DNA of 64,000 nt from Roseovarius pacificus (GCF_900142665.1 NZ_FRBR01000008.1:1-64000), one strand, 5' to 3'; shown: positions 49,687 through 59,232, counted from the first letter of the stretch. Numbers and translations are program-made. The notes: a model not told the origin generated them from the sequence alone.

Positions 49687-50340
49687 CTATCCGATCCGAA
49701 ACCCCGTCACATGACCGGGCATTTCGACCCCGTCCAGATTGCGCGGGTCCGGGATCGGGTCGCCCACCTGCATCTGCACCGGGATCACCCCAGCCCAGAT
49801 CGGCAGGGCGTAATCTTCCTCGTCGTCGCCGGGATGGCCCGTGCGGACCTTTGCGCTGCCCTCGGTGATCTCCATCCCCAGAACCGTGGTCGCCTTCAGG
49901 TCCTGCGCATGATCCGGGCGCAGGGTTTCGTACCGGCCCGGAAACAGGCCGTTCACGAAATTGCCCAGCTTCTCCAGCTTTTCCTGCGGGTCTTCGACCT
50001 TGAACGCCGTACCGAACAGCGTCACGGAACGGGTGTTGAGCGAATGATGCATCCCCGAGCGCGCCAATACGAACCCGTCCAGGATCGCGACGCTCAGGCA
50101 GACCTCGGCCCCCCTGGAGTGGCGCAATGCCCGGCTGGCCGAGGACCCGTGCCAGTACACGTGATTTCCTTCGCGCCACTGCATCGTCGGCGTCACATAG
50201 GGCTTGCCGTCGATGGTATAACCCACGCTGCACATCGGCTGCGCGTCCAGAATGGCGTTGATCGTCTCACGGTCGAAATGGCCGCGCTCGTGCAGGCGGC
50301 GCAGGCGCGAGCGTTCGGTGATCTCAAGGGTGTCTGGCAT
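49687..50340 (-). CDS. Pyridoxamine 5'-phosphate oxidase family protein
   Basis: Start ATG 50340 (MPDTLEITERSRLRRLHE), 217 residues. The flavin-reductase-like split barrel is visible: CSVGYTIDGKPYVTPTMQWR, NHVYWHGSSASRALRHSRG, AEVCLSVAILDGFVLARSG and SLNTRSVTLFGTAFKVED. HSLNTRSV contains the usual FMN-contacting pattern. It belongs to the large unassigned PNPOx-like group rather than to PdxH. It is divergent from a PdxR/MocR-type regulator with a shared 61-base promoter region, so it is the probable target of that regulator. Confidence 0.85.
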   Translation of the reverse strand: MPDTLEITERSRLRRLHERGHFDRETINAILDAQPMCSVGYTIDGKPYVTPTMQWREGNHVYWHGSSASRALRHSRGAEVCLSVAILDGFVLARSGMHHSLNTRSVTLFGTAFKVEDPQEKLEKLGNFVNGLFPGRYETLRPDHAQDLKATTVLGMEITEGSAKVRTGHPGDDEEDYALPIWAGVIPVQMQVGDPIPDPRNLDGVEMPGHVTGFRIG

Positions 50341-50384
50341 GTCGGCTGTCCTCGGGTCTGTCTTGCAGGTCAACGGATAGCCGG

Positions 50385-50412
50385 ATATTGGATATTCAGA
50401 AATGTCCAATAT
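50385..50412. promoter_or_regulatory. Operator-like inverted repeat between the PNPOx-like and MocR genes
   Basis: ATATTGGA at 50385-50392 and TCCAATAT at 50405-50412 are perfect 8-bp complements with a 12-base gap. The right arm overlaps the first codons of the MocR-type gene (ATG 50402). A further TCCAAT lies at about 50429. Such an arrangement fits autoregulation plus control of the divergent gene. Confidence 0.6.
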
Positions 50413-51838
50413 TGTAAAAATAAATCAGTCCAATCTGGACGCCGCCCTGCTGGGCATCGCGCTGGAGCGCACTGCGCCGGACAGCTTGCAGGCGCAACTG
50501 ACCGAAGGCCTGCGCCACGCCATACTGAACGATCCGGGCACCTCCGGCGCGCGCCTGCCGGCCAGCCGCAAACTGGCCGGGGAACTGTCGGTATCTCGCA
50601 CCACGGTCCAGATCGCCTATGACCAGCTGATCAGCGAAGGCTACCTGACATCGCGCAGGGGCAGCGGCACCTTCGTGGCCGACAACCTGCCGCACCTCTC
50701 GCCGCCCGTGACCAAAACCGCCGGCTTGCGGCCAGAGGCACAGCCCTGGCGCCCGTTCCACACCGGCGTCCCGGATCAGGCGTTGTTTCCCCATCAAAGC
50801 TGGGCGCGTCACCTGGAACGGGCGTGGCGTGCGCCTGAAAACGCGCTGCTGGCGCGGCCGGACCCGATGGGGTGGTATCCCCTGCGTCAGGCGATTGCCG
50901 ATCACCTGTCGGCCTGGCGCGGATTGCCCTGCGATCCGGGGCAGGTGCTGATCACCTCGGGCGCATGGGAAGCGTTCGAACTGATCTGCCGCGCCCTCCT
51001 GCCGGGCGGCAGCGCCGTGGCCCTCGAAGACCCCGGCTGGTCCCCCCTGCGCGAGGTGCTGGACGCCTGCGGCGCTCGCGCCTGCCCGTTGCGGACAGAT
51101 CACGAGGGGCTGAACCCCGCGGATATCCCCACCGGCGTCGCGGCGGCAATCGTCACGCCCTCGCGCCATTACCCCACCGGCGCAACGATGCCGCTCGCCC
51201 GGCGTGCCGCGCTGCTGGACTGGGCGCAGCAAACCGGCGGGCTGGTCGTCGAAGACGATTACGACAGCGAATTTCGCTACAAGGGGCATCCCCTGCCGTC
51301 GCTCGCCGGGTTGGACGGGCTGCGGCACTGCATCTATATCGGCAGCTTTTCCAAGCTGCTCAGCCCGGCCTTGCGCATCGGCTACGCGGTTCTGCCCCAA
51401 ACGCAAGTGGACCCCGCCCGACACCATCTTGCACGGACAGGTACGCGCGCCTCGCTGATCCCGCAACCGGCCCTTGCCAGCTTCATGACCAGCGGAGAGT
51501 TCGCCACCCACCTGCGCCGCATGCGCCGGATTTATGCGCGTCGTCAGGAATACCTGCTGTCCGAACTGGCCCCGCTGTCCGATCTGCTCGATCTTTCCCC
51601 CGACCCGGCGGGCATGCACCTGTGCGCGCGGCTGACACCGAAACTGGCGGGCCGGATCACCGACCGGCACATCGCTGCGCGGGCGCAGGAACGGGGCGTT
51701 TTCCTGCGCGCCCTGTCGTCGCATTCGGTTCTACCCGATCCGCCGCAGGGGCTGTTGCTCGGCTATGCCGGACATGACGAGGCCGCGCTCGGCGCCGCCG
51801 CGCATACCCTTGCCCGGTTGTTGCGCGATATTGCCTGA
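50402..51838 (+). CDS. MocR/PdxR-type regulator: GntR helix-turn-helix fused to an aminotransferase fold
   Basis: 478 residues. The winged helix occupies about residues 35-95 (RLPASRKLAGELSVSRTTVQ, IAYDQLISEGYLTSRRGSGTF). The rest is a type I aminotransferase fold: LITSGAWEAFELICRALLPG, VALEDPGWSPLREVLDACGA, VTPSRHYPTGATMPLARRA, VVEDDYDSEFRYKGHPLPSL and the PLP-lysine region YIGSFSKLLSPALRIGYAV. The PLP-binding D, Y and K are present, so it probably binds PLP as effector. It is divergent from the PNPOx-like gene, a combination that supports a PLP-homeostasis role. Confidence 0.9.
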   Translation: MSNIVKINQSNLDAALLGIALERTAPDSLQAQLTEGLRHAILNDPGTSGARLPASRKLAGELSVSRTTVQIAYDQLISEGYLTSRRGSGTFVADNLPHLSPPVTKTAGLRPEAQPWRPFHTGVPDQALFPHQSWARHLERAWRAPENALLARPDPMGWYPLRQAIADHLSAWRGLPCDPGQVLITSGAWEAFELICRALLPGGSAVALEDPGWSPLREVLDACGARACPLRTDHEGLNPADIPTGVAAAIVTPSRHYPTGATMPLARRAALLDWAQQTGGLVVEDDYDSEFRYKGHPLPSLAGLDGLRHCIYIGSFSKLLSPALRIGYAVLPQTQVDPARHHLARTGTRASLIPQPALASFMTSGEFATHLRRMRRIYARRQEYLLSELAPLSDLLDLSPDPAGMHLCARLTPKLAGRITDRHIAARAQERGVFLRALSSHSVLPDPPQGLLLGYAGHDEAALGAAAHTLARLLRDIA

Positions 51839-51847
51839 TGCCTCCGC

Positions 51848-52909
51848 TCAGGCCGGTTGCCGCACGCCGCGCTGATCGACCAGAACATCGGTCACCATCG
51901 CGCCGATCCACATGCACAGCAGCGCCAGCCACGCGGTTCCGGCAAAGACCGATCCGCCGGTCACGCCGTTGCCGATGGCGCAGCCCCCGGCCAGCATCCC
52001 GCCGAACCCCATGAAGGCCGCCCCGGTCAGCGCGCGGCGCATGTTGGCCTCGTCCTCGAAGCCCTGAAACCGGAACTCCCCGGCCAGCCACGACGCCAGG
52101 AACGATCCGACGAACACGCCCGGCACAAGCCCCACGTCGAATTCCAGGATCGCGGTATTGTCGAGGAAAAACATCAGCGTACTGGCCGACGGGCCGGTGA
52201 ACGTGGCGCTTTCCACCGGCACCGGATCGAAGGCCACCTGCGACAGCGCATAGGTCGACACCCAGCCCACGGCCACGGCGAACCCCACGCCCGAGGCAAA
52301 GATCAGACGCCAGGCGCCGATCTTGTTGCGCGCCGCCACGACCAGCGCCAGCGCCGCCACCGCAATGCCGAAGGCCAGCCCCGACATCGGCGGCAGGCCG
52401 AGCGCCGCCAGAAGGTCCATGTTGTGCCCGCCCGAGGTGACCCAGAGCGCCGCCAGCGAATCCCGCGTCGAGGCCAGCCACCCCGACAGGCTCATCTGCG
52501 CGACCACGGCAAACACCAGCCCCGACACGACCGAACGCAGGTTGCCCGTGGCCGCCAGCACCAGCAGGCGCCCCGAACAGCCGCGCGCCAGCACCATGCC
52601 CACGCCGAACAGCAAGCCACCGATCACCGCCCCCGACCAACTGCCGGGGATCGCCATGATGCGCGCCTCCTCGGCCCGGAACAGGCCCAGGTACTGCGCG
52701 CCCTGCACCCAGACCACGGCAGTGGAAAAGGTCAGCAGCCAGACCGCCACCTTGTCGCCCATCCTGCCACGGGCGAATTCCACCGTCGCCGCGCGCAGGC
52801 AGAACCGCGATCGCTGCGCCGCGATGCCGAAGATCACGCCGGTCAACAGCCCCAGCAGGGCGGCCGCCGGAGCCTCGCCGATCCGCTCCACAAGTGTCAG
52901 AATGTCCAT
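51848..52909 (-). CDS. YeeE/YedE-family sulfur transporter (TsuA-like)
   Basis: 353 residues with about nine membrane helices. Family motifs appear in order: AAQRSRFCLRAATVEFARG, GMVLARGCSGRLLVLAATG and GGMLAGGCAIGNGVTGGSVF. The conserved cysteines in S-R-F-C, G-C-S-G and G-C-A-I-G-N-G match the three cysteines proposed to pass thiosulfate-type sulfur through TsuA. It lies in the cytoplasmic membrane. It stands alone: no tsuB/TusA-like gene is adjacent, although YeeE proteins often have one. The promoter side contains a small hairpin (AAAGAC at 52952, GTCTTT at 52963). Confidence 0.88.
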   Translation of the reverse strand: MDILTLVERIGEAPAAALLGLLTGVIFGIAAQRSRFCLRAATVEFARGRMGDKVAVWLLTFSTAVVWVQGAQYLGLFRAEEARIMAIPGSWSGAVIGGLLFGVGMVLARGCSGRLLVLAATGNLRSVVSGLVFAVVAQMSLSGWLASTRDSLAALWVTSGGHNMDLLAALGLPPMSGLAFGIAVAALALVVAARNKIGAWRLIFASGVGFAVAVGWVSTYALSQVAFDPVPVESATFTGPSASTLMFFLDNTAILEFDVGLVPGVFVGSFLASWLAGEFRFQGFEDEANMRRALTGAAFMGFGGMLAGGCAIGNGVTGGSVFAGTAWLALLCMWIGAMVTDVLVDQRGVRQPA

Positions 52910-53097
52910 GTCGCGCGCCTTTCCCGTTCTGGGTGGGTGTCATCGCATGCAAAAGACTGAATGTCTTTGATTCAGATCAGGATACCACATCCGCCGCATC
53001 ACATGCGGGAAATCCTATGTTTTCCGGGCCGGTCTTTCGTCCCGAAAAATGCCGCGCGCCTCTTACCAACCCTGAAATATGGGCGTACACGATCTGC

Positions 53098-54330
53098 ATG
53101 AGAAATCCTGTCCCCCTGGCCGAGGCGCGGCATCTGCCGCTCTGGCGCCGCCCCGTGACCTTGCTGTTCCTGATGGCTGCGGCCATGCCGGTGGCTTTCG
53201 CCACATGGTCGGCGCTGCTCAATAATTTCGTGATCGAGGCCGCGGGGTTCGACGGTTCCGATATCGGCTGGCTGCATACGGTGCGCGAGATACCGGGCTT
53301 TCTGGCCGTCGGGGTGATCGCGATCATCATCTTCATGCGCGAACAGGTGCTCGGGCTGGTCTCGCTTCTGCTTCTGGGGGTGGCCACCGCCATGACGGCG
53401 CAATTCCCCTCCCTTGGCGGCATCCTGACGATTACGATGCTCAGTTCCATCGGCTTTCACTATTACGAAACGGTCAACCAGTCGCTGCAACTGCAATGGA
53501 TCGACAAGCTGCGCGCGCCGCAGGTCCTGGGCTGGCTGATCGCCGCCGGGTCGGGCGCGACGCTGGTGGCCTATGTGCTGATCGTCATGACGTGGGAGGC
53601 GTTCGACCTCAGCTATAATACCGTCTACCTGCTGGCCGGGGGCTTTACCGCGCTGGTCGCGCTGTTCTGCCTGTTCGCCTATCCGCAGTTCGAAGCCCCG
53701 AACCCGCAGGTCAAGCGCATGGTGCTGCGCCGCCGGTACTGGCTCTATTATGCCTTGCAGTTCATGGCGGGCGCACGGCGGCAGATATTCGTGGTGTTCG
53801 CCGGCTTCATGATGGTCGAGAAATTCGGCTTCGAGGTGCACGAGGTCACATCGCTGTTCCTGATCAATCTCGTGGCCAACATGATCTGCGCGCCGCTGAT
53901 GGGGCGGGCCGTGCATCGCTATGGCGAACGCGCGACCCTGCTGTTCGAATATTTCGGTCTGGCATTGGTTTTCATGGCCTATGGCGGCATCTACATGTTC
54001 GGCTGGGGTGTGATGCTGGCCTCGGTGCTCTATGTCGTGGATCACCTGCTGTTCGCGCTGGCGCTCGCGCTCAAGACCTATTTCCAGAAAATCGCCGATC
54101 CGGGCGATATCGCCCCCACGGCGGCGGTGGCCTTTACCATCAACCATATCGCGGCCGTGTTCCTGCCCGCGCTTCTGGGGTATCTCTGGCTGGTCTCCCC
54201 GGCGGCGGTCTTCGTTCTGGCGGCCGGCATGGCCTGTGTCTCGTTCATGCTGGCGCTGCTGATCCCGCGCCACCCCGAACCGGGCCACGAAACCAGACTC
54301 AGCCGCGCCGTTCCCACACCCGCGGAATAA
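53098..54330 (+). CDS. Major facilitator superfamily transporter
   Basis: About 410 residues and twelve hydrophobic segments from ATG 53098 (MRNPVPLAEARHLPLWRR), for example PVTLLFLMAAAMPVAFATW, LAVGVIAIIIFMREQVLGL, VLGWLIAAGSGATLVAYVLI and AVFVLAAGMACVSFMLALLI. A loop of charged residues between helices 6 and 7 (FEAPNPQVKRMVLRRRYWL) marks the typical centre. No substrate-specific motif is recognised. It is divergent from the YeeE gene and precedes prmA by 24 bases. The start has no clear ribosome binding site, so an alternative start inside the first 20 residues is possible. Confidence 0.8.
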   Translation: MRNPVPLAEARHLPLWRRPVTLLFLMAAAMPVAFATWSALLNNFVIEAAGFDGSDIGWLHTVREIPGFLAVGVIAIIIFMREQVLGLVSLLLLGVATAMTAQFPSLGGILTITMLSSIGFHYYETVNQSLQLQWIDKLRAPQVLGWLIAAGSGATLVAYVLIVMTWEAFDLSYNTVYLLAGGFTALVALFCLFAYPQFEAPNPQVKRMVLRRRYWLYYALQFMAGARRQIFVVFAGFMMVEKFGFEVHEVTSLFLINLVANMICAPLMGRAVHRYGERATLLFEYFGLALVFMAYGGIYMFGWGVMLASVLYVVDHLLFALALALKTYFQKIADPGDIAPTAAVAFTINHIAAVFLPALLGYLWLVSPAAVFVLAAGMACVSFMLALLIPRHPEPGHETRLSRAVPTPAE

Positions 54331-54354
54331 CGCGCCAACGAAAGGAGAGGGCCG

Positions 54355-55227
54355 ATGCCCACCTATACCGCCCTGACAACCCTTTCCGGTAAGGACAAGG
54401 CCGAGGCCCTGGCCGAAGGTCTGGAAACGCTGGACCCGAGCCCGACCGGCGTCGGCACCTTCGAGATGGAGGACGGCTCGGGCCTGTGGGAAGTGGGCGG
54501 TTATTTTGACGAGGCCCCCGATCAGGCCGGGCTGGCGCTTCTGGCCACGATGCACGGGGCCAGGCCCTTTGCCGTGTCCGAACTGCCCGAAACCGATTGG
54601 GTCGCCAAGGTGCGGCGCGAACTGGTCCCGGTCGAGGCGGGGCGGTTCTTCGTCTACGGCAGCCACGACGCCGACAAGGTGCCCGAGGGGGCCGAACCCC
54701 TGCTGATCGAGGCCGCGATGGCCTTTGGCACCGGGCACCACGGCACCACGCTGGGGTGCCTGCGCGCGCTGGACCGGCTGGTTTCCGGCGGGTTCGTGGG
54801 CCGTTCGGTGATCGACGTGGGCTGCGGCACCGCCGTTCTGGCCATGGCGGCGGCGCGGATATGGCCGGGGACCGTGCTGGCCAGCGATATCGACGAGGTC
54901 GCGGTGGACGTGGCCCGCGCCAATGTGGCCGCCAACGGGCTGGAGGGCCGGGTGCAGTGTTACGAGGCGACGGGCCTCGATCATCCGACCACCGCCTCCG
55001 CCGCGCCTTTCGACCTGATCTTCGCCAATATCCTCAAAGGGCCGCTGATCGCCCTGGCCGATGACGTGACCTCATGCCTGGCGCCCGGTGGCATGGTGAT
55101 TCTCTCGGGCGTCCTGAACGAACAGGCCGACGAGGTGATCGACGTTTATACCCGTGCTGGAAACAGTCTTGTCCATCGCGAAGAGATTGGCGACTGGACA
55201 ACGACAACCATGTCCAGAAATACCTGA
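54355..55227 (+). CDS. prmA: Ribosomal protein L11 methyltransferase
   Basis: 290 residues with AAAGGAGAGG before ATG 54355. The N-terminal substrate-recognition domain (YTALTTLSGKDKAEALAEGL, GLWEVGGYFDEAPDQAG) is followed by EAAMAFGTGHHGTTLGCLR, the PrmA signature, and by the SAM-binding motifs SVIDVGCGTAVLAMAAARIW, VLASDIDEVAVDVARANVA and DLIFANILKGPLIALADDV (the N-I-L motif). It trimethylates ribosomal protein L11 in the cytoplasm. It is probably in a transcript with the MFS gene. Confidence 0.93.
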   Translation: MPTYTALTTLSGKDKAEALAEGLETLDPSPTGVGTFEMEDGSGLWEVGGYFDEAPDQAGLALLATMHGARPFAVSELPETDWVAKVRRELVPVEAGRFFVYGSHDADKVPEGAEPLLIEAAMAFGTGHHGTTLGCLRALDRLVSGGFVGRSVIDVGCGTAVLAMAAARIWPGTVLASDIDEVAVDVARANVAANGLEGRVQCYEATGLDHPTTASAAPFDLIFANILKGPLIALADDVTSCLAPGGMVILSGVLNEQADEVIDVYTRAGNSLVHREEIGDWTTTTMSRNT

Positions 55228-55336
55228 AAACAAAGAGGAATTAAGGGAATCTTGTGGCACATGCCCAGGTTTTGCCTTACTTTCGACTTACACTTTTCAT
55301 GAACTTTGCTGGATACGCCAGAACAGGACGGTACCT

Positions 55337-55681
55337 ATGAGTGGAACGGTTGAAGCATTCGATAAACGCCTGAAACGCATCGAGAAGAACAAGGCTCGCA
55401 TGCGCGAGGGATATGTCGGTCAGGTGTCGAAAGATGGCCTGATTGTTTTCCGTCCCAAACGGCGCCGGACCGTATTTTCGGTCCGGGGTCTGGCTCTTGT
55501 CGTTCTGGGCTTCGTTGCATTCAAGGCGCTGATCATGGCGCATCTCGGTCCGAACACGTATCAGTCGCGCATCGACGCGCTGAGCGAAGGCACCGTGGTG
55601 GAACAGGCCGGGGCATTCCTGATGCAGCCCGATCCTGCCACGCAGATGGCCGCGGCAAAGTTGCGTACCTATCTGAACTAG
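55337..55681 (+). CDS. Small single-pass membrane protein, function unknown
   Basis: Start ATG 55337 (MSGTVEAFDKRLKRIEKNKA), 114 residues. The N-terminal 45 residues are basic and helical. Residues about 47-68 (VRGLALVVLGFVAFKALIMA) are a membrane segment. The C-terminal part (YQSRIDALSEGTVVEQAGAF, MQPDPATQMAAAKLRTYL) would be periplasmic. Rhodobacterales commonly carry such a gene near prmA, without a known role. A strong terminator follows 30 bases after its stop. Confidence 0.7.
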   Translation: MSGTVEAFDKRLKRIEKNKARMREGYVGQVSKDGLIVFRPKRRRTVFSVRGLALVVLGFVAFKALIMAHLGPNTYQSRIDALSEGTVVEQAGAFLMQPDPATQMAAAKLRTYLN

Positions 55682-55712
55682 TACTCTCGTTACCACTCTC
55701 TCAGGTTACGAA

Positions 55713-55748
55713 GAAAGCCCTGCGCCATGGTCCCGGCGCAGGGCTTTC
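55713..55748. terminator. Strong hairpin terminator
   Basis: GAAAGCCCTGCGCC and GGCGCAGGGCTTTC are perfect 14-bp complements with an eight-base loop. It lies between the small membrane protein and the convergent DUF1127 gene, so it can serve both. Confidence 0.8.
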
Positions 55749-55802
55749 ACTTTGTGGTGGCCTTGAAAATGGCGCGGGCCGCCGAACGGCCCGCCCGAGT
55801 CC

Positions 55803-55994
55803 TCAGACGGAACGCGATACCGATTGGATGTCGCTGCGGCTCAGGCCGATGTCGTCCAGTTCGCGGTCGGTCAGTTGCGACAGCGCGGCACGGGTGACGC
55901 GCGCGTCGTTCCAGGCGCGGACAGCGTTGAGCAGGCGGGCGACAGCGTGGCGAAAACCGCCAGCATGCGACTGGGTGGAGACGATTGCAGCCAT
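55803..55994 (-). CDS. DUF1127 family small protein
   Basis: Start ATG 55994 (MAAIVSTQSHAGGFRHAV), 63 residues, with AAGGA nine bases upstream. The C-terminal half, VTRAALSQLTDRELDDIGLS followed by RSDIQSV, is the DUF1127 signature (R.L..L.D..L.DIGL.R.DI). Proteins of this kind are small, abundant, arginine-rich and RNA-binding; members affect phosphate metabolism and stress adaptation in other alphaproteobacteria. Its promoter lies in the 220-base gap before ruvC, which is transcribed away from it. Confidence 0.88.
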   Translation of the reverse strand: MAAIVSTQSHAGGFRHAVARLLNAVRAWNDARVTRAALSQLTDRELDDIGLSRSDIQSVSRSV

Positions 55995-56213
55995 GACGAT
56001 AGTCCTTCTTTGTCTTGCGGTGCGGGATAACCTTGTCTGCCGTGCAGGTATGAGGAACCACCGTTTCGAACAAGCCGCCATTTGCGCATAGTCCCTATGC
56101 AGGGTCTGCATGGCGAAAAGCCCTGCATATGCGCATTCCTCTTGGTCTTTGTTCCCGTTTCGTGCTAGTGCTGGACCAAAGCAAAACGCAAGCAGTACGG
56201 CAGGGTCAGGCAG

Positions 56214-56711
56214 ATGCGGGTAGTGGGAATCGATCCGGGGTTGCGAAACCTCGGCTGGGGCGTGATCGACGTGAACGGCAGCCGGCTGTCTCATGTGGCC
56301 AACGGCATCTGCCATTCCGAGGGCGGCGATCTGGCCGCGCGCCTTCTGTCGCTGCACCATCAGCTCACCGAAATCTTCCATCGTTTCGCGCCACAGGCCG
56401 CCGCGGTCGAAAAGACCTTCGTCAACAAGGACGGGGCGGGCACCCTGAAACTGGGGCAGGCGCGCGGCATCGCCATGCTGGTCCCGGCGCAGTTCGGCCT
56501 GTCCGTGGGCGAATACGCCCCCAACTCGGTCAAGAAGACCGTGGTCGGCGTCGGCCACGCCGCGAAGGAACAGATCGCCCATATGGTGCGCGTGCAACTG
56601 CCCGGTGTCGATCTGGCCGGCCCGGATGCCGCCGACGCGCTGGCCATCGCCATCTGCCATGCCCATCACGCACGCATCCCGGCGGCCATCGCGCAAAAGG
56701 TGCGGGCATGA
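56214..56711 (+). CDS. ruvC: Holliday junction resolvase RuvC
   Basis: 165 residues from ATG 56214. [20 protein letters not shown] carries the first catalytic aspartate (D7). [20 protein letters not shown] carries the E of the site, and [21 protein letters not shown] has the two late aspartates. A complete D-E-D-D site is present. It cuts four-way junctions. The stop overlaps ruvA by four bases, and ruvB follows, so ruvCAB is one operon. Confidence 0.95.
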   Translation: MRVVGIDPGLRNLGWGVIDVNGSRLSHVANGICHSEGGDLAARLLSLHHQLTEIFHRFAPQAAAVEKTFVNKDGAGTLKLGQARGIAMLVPAQFGLSVGEYAPNSVKKTVVGVGHAAKEQIAHMVRVQLPGVDLAGPDAADALAIAICHAHHARIPAAIAQKVRA

Positions 56712-57388
56712 TCGGGCGTCTGGCGGGCCGCATAGATTACCGCGCCACCGATCACGTCCTGATCGACGTGCGCGGCGTGGGCTACCTCGTCTATTGCTCG
56801 GACCGCACCTTGCAGGCCCTGCCGCGCGTGGGCGAGCATGTGGCGCTCTACACCGATCTCGTGGTGCGCGAAGACCTGTTGCAGCTGTTCGGCTTCACCT
56901 CGCTTCTGGAAAAGGAATGGCACCGCTTGCTGATGAGCGTGCAGGGCGTTGGCGCCAAGGCGTCGCTCGCAATCCTCGGCACCCTCGGCCCCGAGGGCGT
57001 GGGGCGGGCCATCGCGCTTGGCGACTGGAACGCCGTCAAGGCGGCCAAAGGCATCGGCCCCAAGACCGCGCAGCGCGTGGTCAACGAACTCAAGGACAAG
57101 GTGCCCGAAATCATGGCCATGGGGGCCAACACCGCCCCCGCCGCCGCCCCGGTGGCCCCCGCGCCGGATGCGGACGACGTGATCGAACCCACCCCCGCAC
57201 CGGCCCCCGCCGCAGCGCCCCCCGCACCCTCGAATGCGCAGGCCGAGGCCCTGTCGGCCCTGACCAATCTGGGCTATGCTCCGGGCGAAGCGGCCGGCGC
57301 CGTCGCGCAGGCCGCCAGCGACGACGCACAGGCCGACACCGCCGCCCTGATCCGCGCCGCCCTGCGGCTGCTGGCCCCCAAAGGATAA
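56708..57388 (+). CDS. ruvA: Holliday junction branch migration protein RuvA
   Basis: 226 residues from ATG 56708. Domain I is [20 protein letters not shown]. Domain II has the two helix-hairpin-helix motifs ([20 protein letters not shown] and [19 protein letters not shown]). An alanine/proline-rich linker (about 140-175), longer than in E. coli, joins domain III ([20 protein letters not shown]), which binds RuvB. It holds the junction for the RuvB motor. Confidence 0.95.
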   Translation: MIGRLAGRIDYRATDHVLIDVRGVGYLVYCSDRTLQALPRVGEHVALYTDLVVREDLLQLFGFTSLLEKEWHRLLMSVQGVGAKASLAILGTLGPEGVGRAIALGDWNAVKAAKGIGPKTAQRVVNELKDKVPEIMAMGANTAPAAAPVAPAPDADDVIEPTPAPAPAAAPPAPSNAQAEALSALTNLGYAPGEAAGAVAQAASDDAQADTAALIRAALRLLAPKG

Positions 57389-57391
57389 GTC

Positions 57392-58420
57392 ATGGATCAG
57401 CCCGACCCGACATTGCGTCCCGATCCTCTCCCCGAAGACGGCGATCGCGCCCTGCGTCCGCAGATGCTGGACGATTTCATCGGTCAGGCCGAGGCCCGCG
57501 CCAACCTCAAGGTGTTCATCCAGTCCGCCCGCCAGCGGGGCGAGGCGATGGATCACACCCTGTTTCACGGCCCCCCCGGTCTGGGCAAGACGACGCTGGC
57601 GCAGATCATGTCGCGCGAACTGGGGGTCGGCTTTCGCATGACCTCGGGGCCGGTTCTGGCCAAGGCGGGCGATCTGGCCGCGATCCTGACCAACCTCGAA
57701 CGCAATGACGTTCTGTTCATCGACGAAATCCACCGCCTCAACCCCGCCGTGGAAGAGGTGCTTTACCCCGCGATGGAGGATTTCGAACTGGACCTCGTGA
57801 TCGGCGAAGGCCCCGCCGCGCGCACCGTGCGGATCGAATTGCAGCCCTTCACGCTTGTCGGCGCGACCACCCGTCTGGGCCTGCTCACAACGCCCCTGCG
57901 TGATCGCTTCGGCATCCCCACGCGCCTGCAATTCTACACCGAGGACGAACTGAACCGGATCGTCACCCGCAACGCCATAAAGATGGACGCCCCCGCCGAT
58001 CCCGAAGGGGCGCGTGAAATCGCCCGCCGCTCGCGCGGAACGCCCCGGATCGCCGGGCGGCTCCTGCGCCGGGTGGTGGATTTCGCCGTGGTCGAAGGCG
58101 ACGGCCGCATCACACGCGATCTGGCCGACAACGCGCTGACCCGTCTGGGCGTGGACGGTCTTGGCCTCGACGGAGCCGACCGGCGCTATCTGACCCTGAT
58201 CGCCGAGGCCTATCAGGGCGGCCCGGTCGGGATCGAAACGCTCAGCGCGGCATTGTCGGAATCGCGCGACGCGCTGGAAGAGGTGATCGAACCCTTCCTT
58301 TTGCAACAGGGCCTGATTCAGCGCACCCCCCGCGGGCGGATGCTGGCCTCCCGCGGCTGGCAGCATCTCGGTCTTGCCGCTCCCGCGCCCAGGGGGCAAT
58401 CGGATCTTTTCGGCAAATAG
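57392..58420 (+). CDS. ruvB: Holliday junction branch migration ATPase RuvB
   Basis: 342 residues, three bases after ruvA. The large AAA+ domain has Walker [16 protein letters not shown], Walker [21 protein letters not shown], sensor 1 [11 protein letters not shown] and the arginine finger in PLRDRFGIP. The C-terminal winged helix ([31 protein letters not shown]) is complete. It drives branch migration in the complex with RuvA. It ends the operon. Confidence 0.96.
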   Translation: MDQPDPTLRPDPLPEDGDRALRPQMLDDFIGQAEARANLKVFIQSARQRGEAMDHTLFHGPPGLGKTTLAQIMSRELGVGFRMTSGPVLAKAGDLAAILTNLERNDVLFIDEIHRLNPAVEEVLYPAMEDFELDLVIGEGPAARTVRIELQPFTLVGATTRLGLLTTPLRDRFGIPTRLQFYTEDELNRIVTRNAIKMDAPADPEGAREIARRSRGTPRIAGRLLRRVVDFAVVEGDGRITRDLADNALTRLGVDGLGLDGADRRYLTLIAEAYQGGPVGIETLSAALSESRDALEEVIEPFLLQQGLIQRTPRGRMLASRGWQHLGLAAPAPRGQSDLFGK

Positions 58421-58551
58421 GCGGTTCATGGCGCAAGCCATCGCCGTTTTTTTGCGGCATCCCGCGTATCAACCTTGAATTGATCGTCGATTATTGCTTT
58501 CATTCCTCATTGATCCGCATGTTTTTTCGGTGCGGCCGGATAGTCGTTTTG

Positions 58552-59184
58552 ATGTTTGAATTGTTTCAGGGTTTTTTTGTCGTGATCGTTCCTCTGCTTC
58601 TGTTTCTGATGGCCTGCGTCGTTGCGGCAATGGCTTTGTTTCTTCCCGACCAGCAAGATTTGGTACTGTTGGCAATACCCGCAGCTTTGGCGGCGCTGGT
58701 GCTCCTGATAGCGGCACGCTTGCGCGCCCCGCGACGGACGAGTGTGCCAGAGCCGCGTCATGCCTCCGACAGGCGGCAATACGTGATCGTGGATGGCTCT
58801 AACGTCATGCACTGGAAGAACGAGGTTCCAAGCCTCGACACCTTGCGCGAGGTTCTGGGCGATCTGACCGCCCGCGGCCTGACGCCCGGTGTCGTCTTCG
58901 ATGCGAATGCGGGCTACCTCCTTGCGAACCGCTATCTTCATCATCAGGATTTCGCCGGGCTGCTTGGTCTGCCCGTCGAACGGGTGATGGTCGTCGCCAG
59001 GGGCGCCCCCGCTGACCCCACCATTCTGACCGCTGCCCGCAACATGAAGGCCCGTGTCGTTTCAAACGATCAGTTCCGGGATTGGGCCGACAATCACCCC
59101 GAGGTGCACGAGCCGGGGCATGTGATCCGGGGGCGGTATCGCGGGGATCGTCTTGTGCTGGATCTGGGTGAAAACCCGGCCTGA
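58552..59184 (+). CDS. Membrane-anchored NYN/Zc3h12a-like ribonuclease
   Basis: The start is uncertain: ATG 58552 (MFELFQGFFVVIVPLLLFL) gives 210 residues, and ATG 58519 is an alternative; no ribosome binding site decides. Two membrane helices span about residues 5-32 and 40-62. The cytoplasmic part (YVIVDGSNVMHW, LREVLGDLTARGLTPGVVFD, VVARGAPADPTILTAARN, ARVVSNDQFRDWADNHPEV) is the NYN domain of the Zc3h12a type, with the acidic residues D in VDGSNV, D in VFDAN, D in ADPT and D in SNDQF. It should be an endoribonuclease tethered to the inner membrane. Substrates are unknown. Confidence 0.8.
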   Translation: MFELFQGFFVVIVPLLLFLMACVVAAMALFLPDQQDLVLLAIPAALAALVLLIAARLRAPRRTSVPEPRHASDRRQYVIVDGSNVMHWKNEVPSLDTLREVLGDLTARGLTPGVVFDANAGYLLANRYLHHQDFAGLLGLPVERVMVVARGAPADPTILTAARNMKARVVSNDQFRDWADNHPEVHEPGHVIRGRYRGDRLVLDLGENPA

Positions 59185-59232
59185 TCCCGGGAATGCGTCC
59201 ATGATGGACACGGTCCTGTCTGAAGGGGCCGA

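Noticed and set aside
52952-52968. Small hairpin upstream of the YeeE/YedE gene as a sulfur-responsive operator
   Set aside because: A 6-bp stem is too short to assign a function. Mentioned only in the gene entry.
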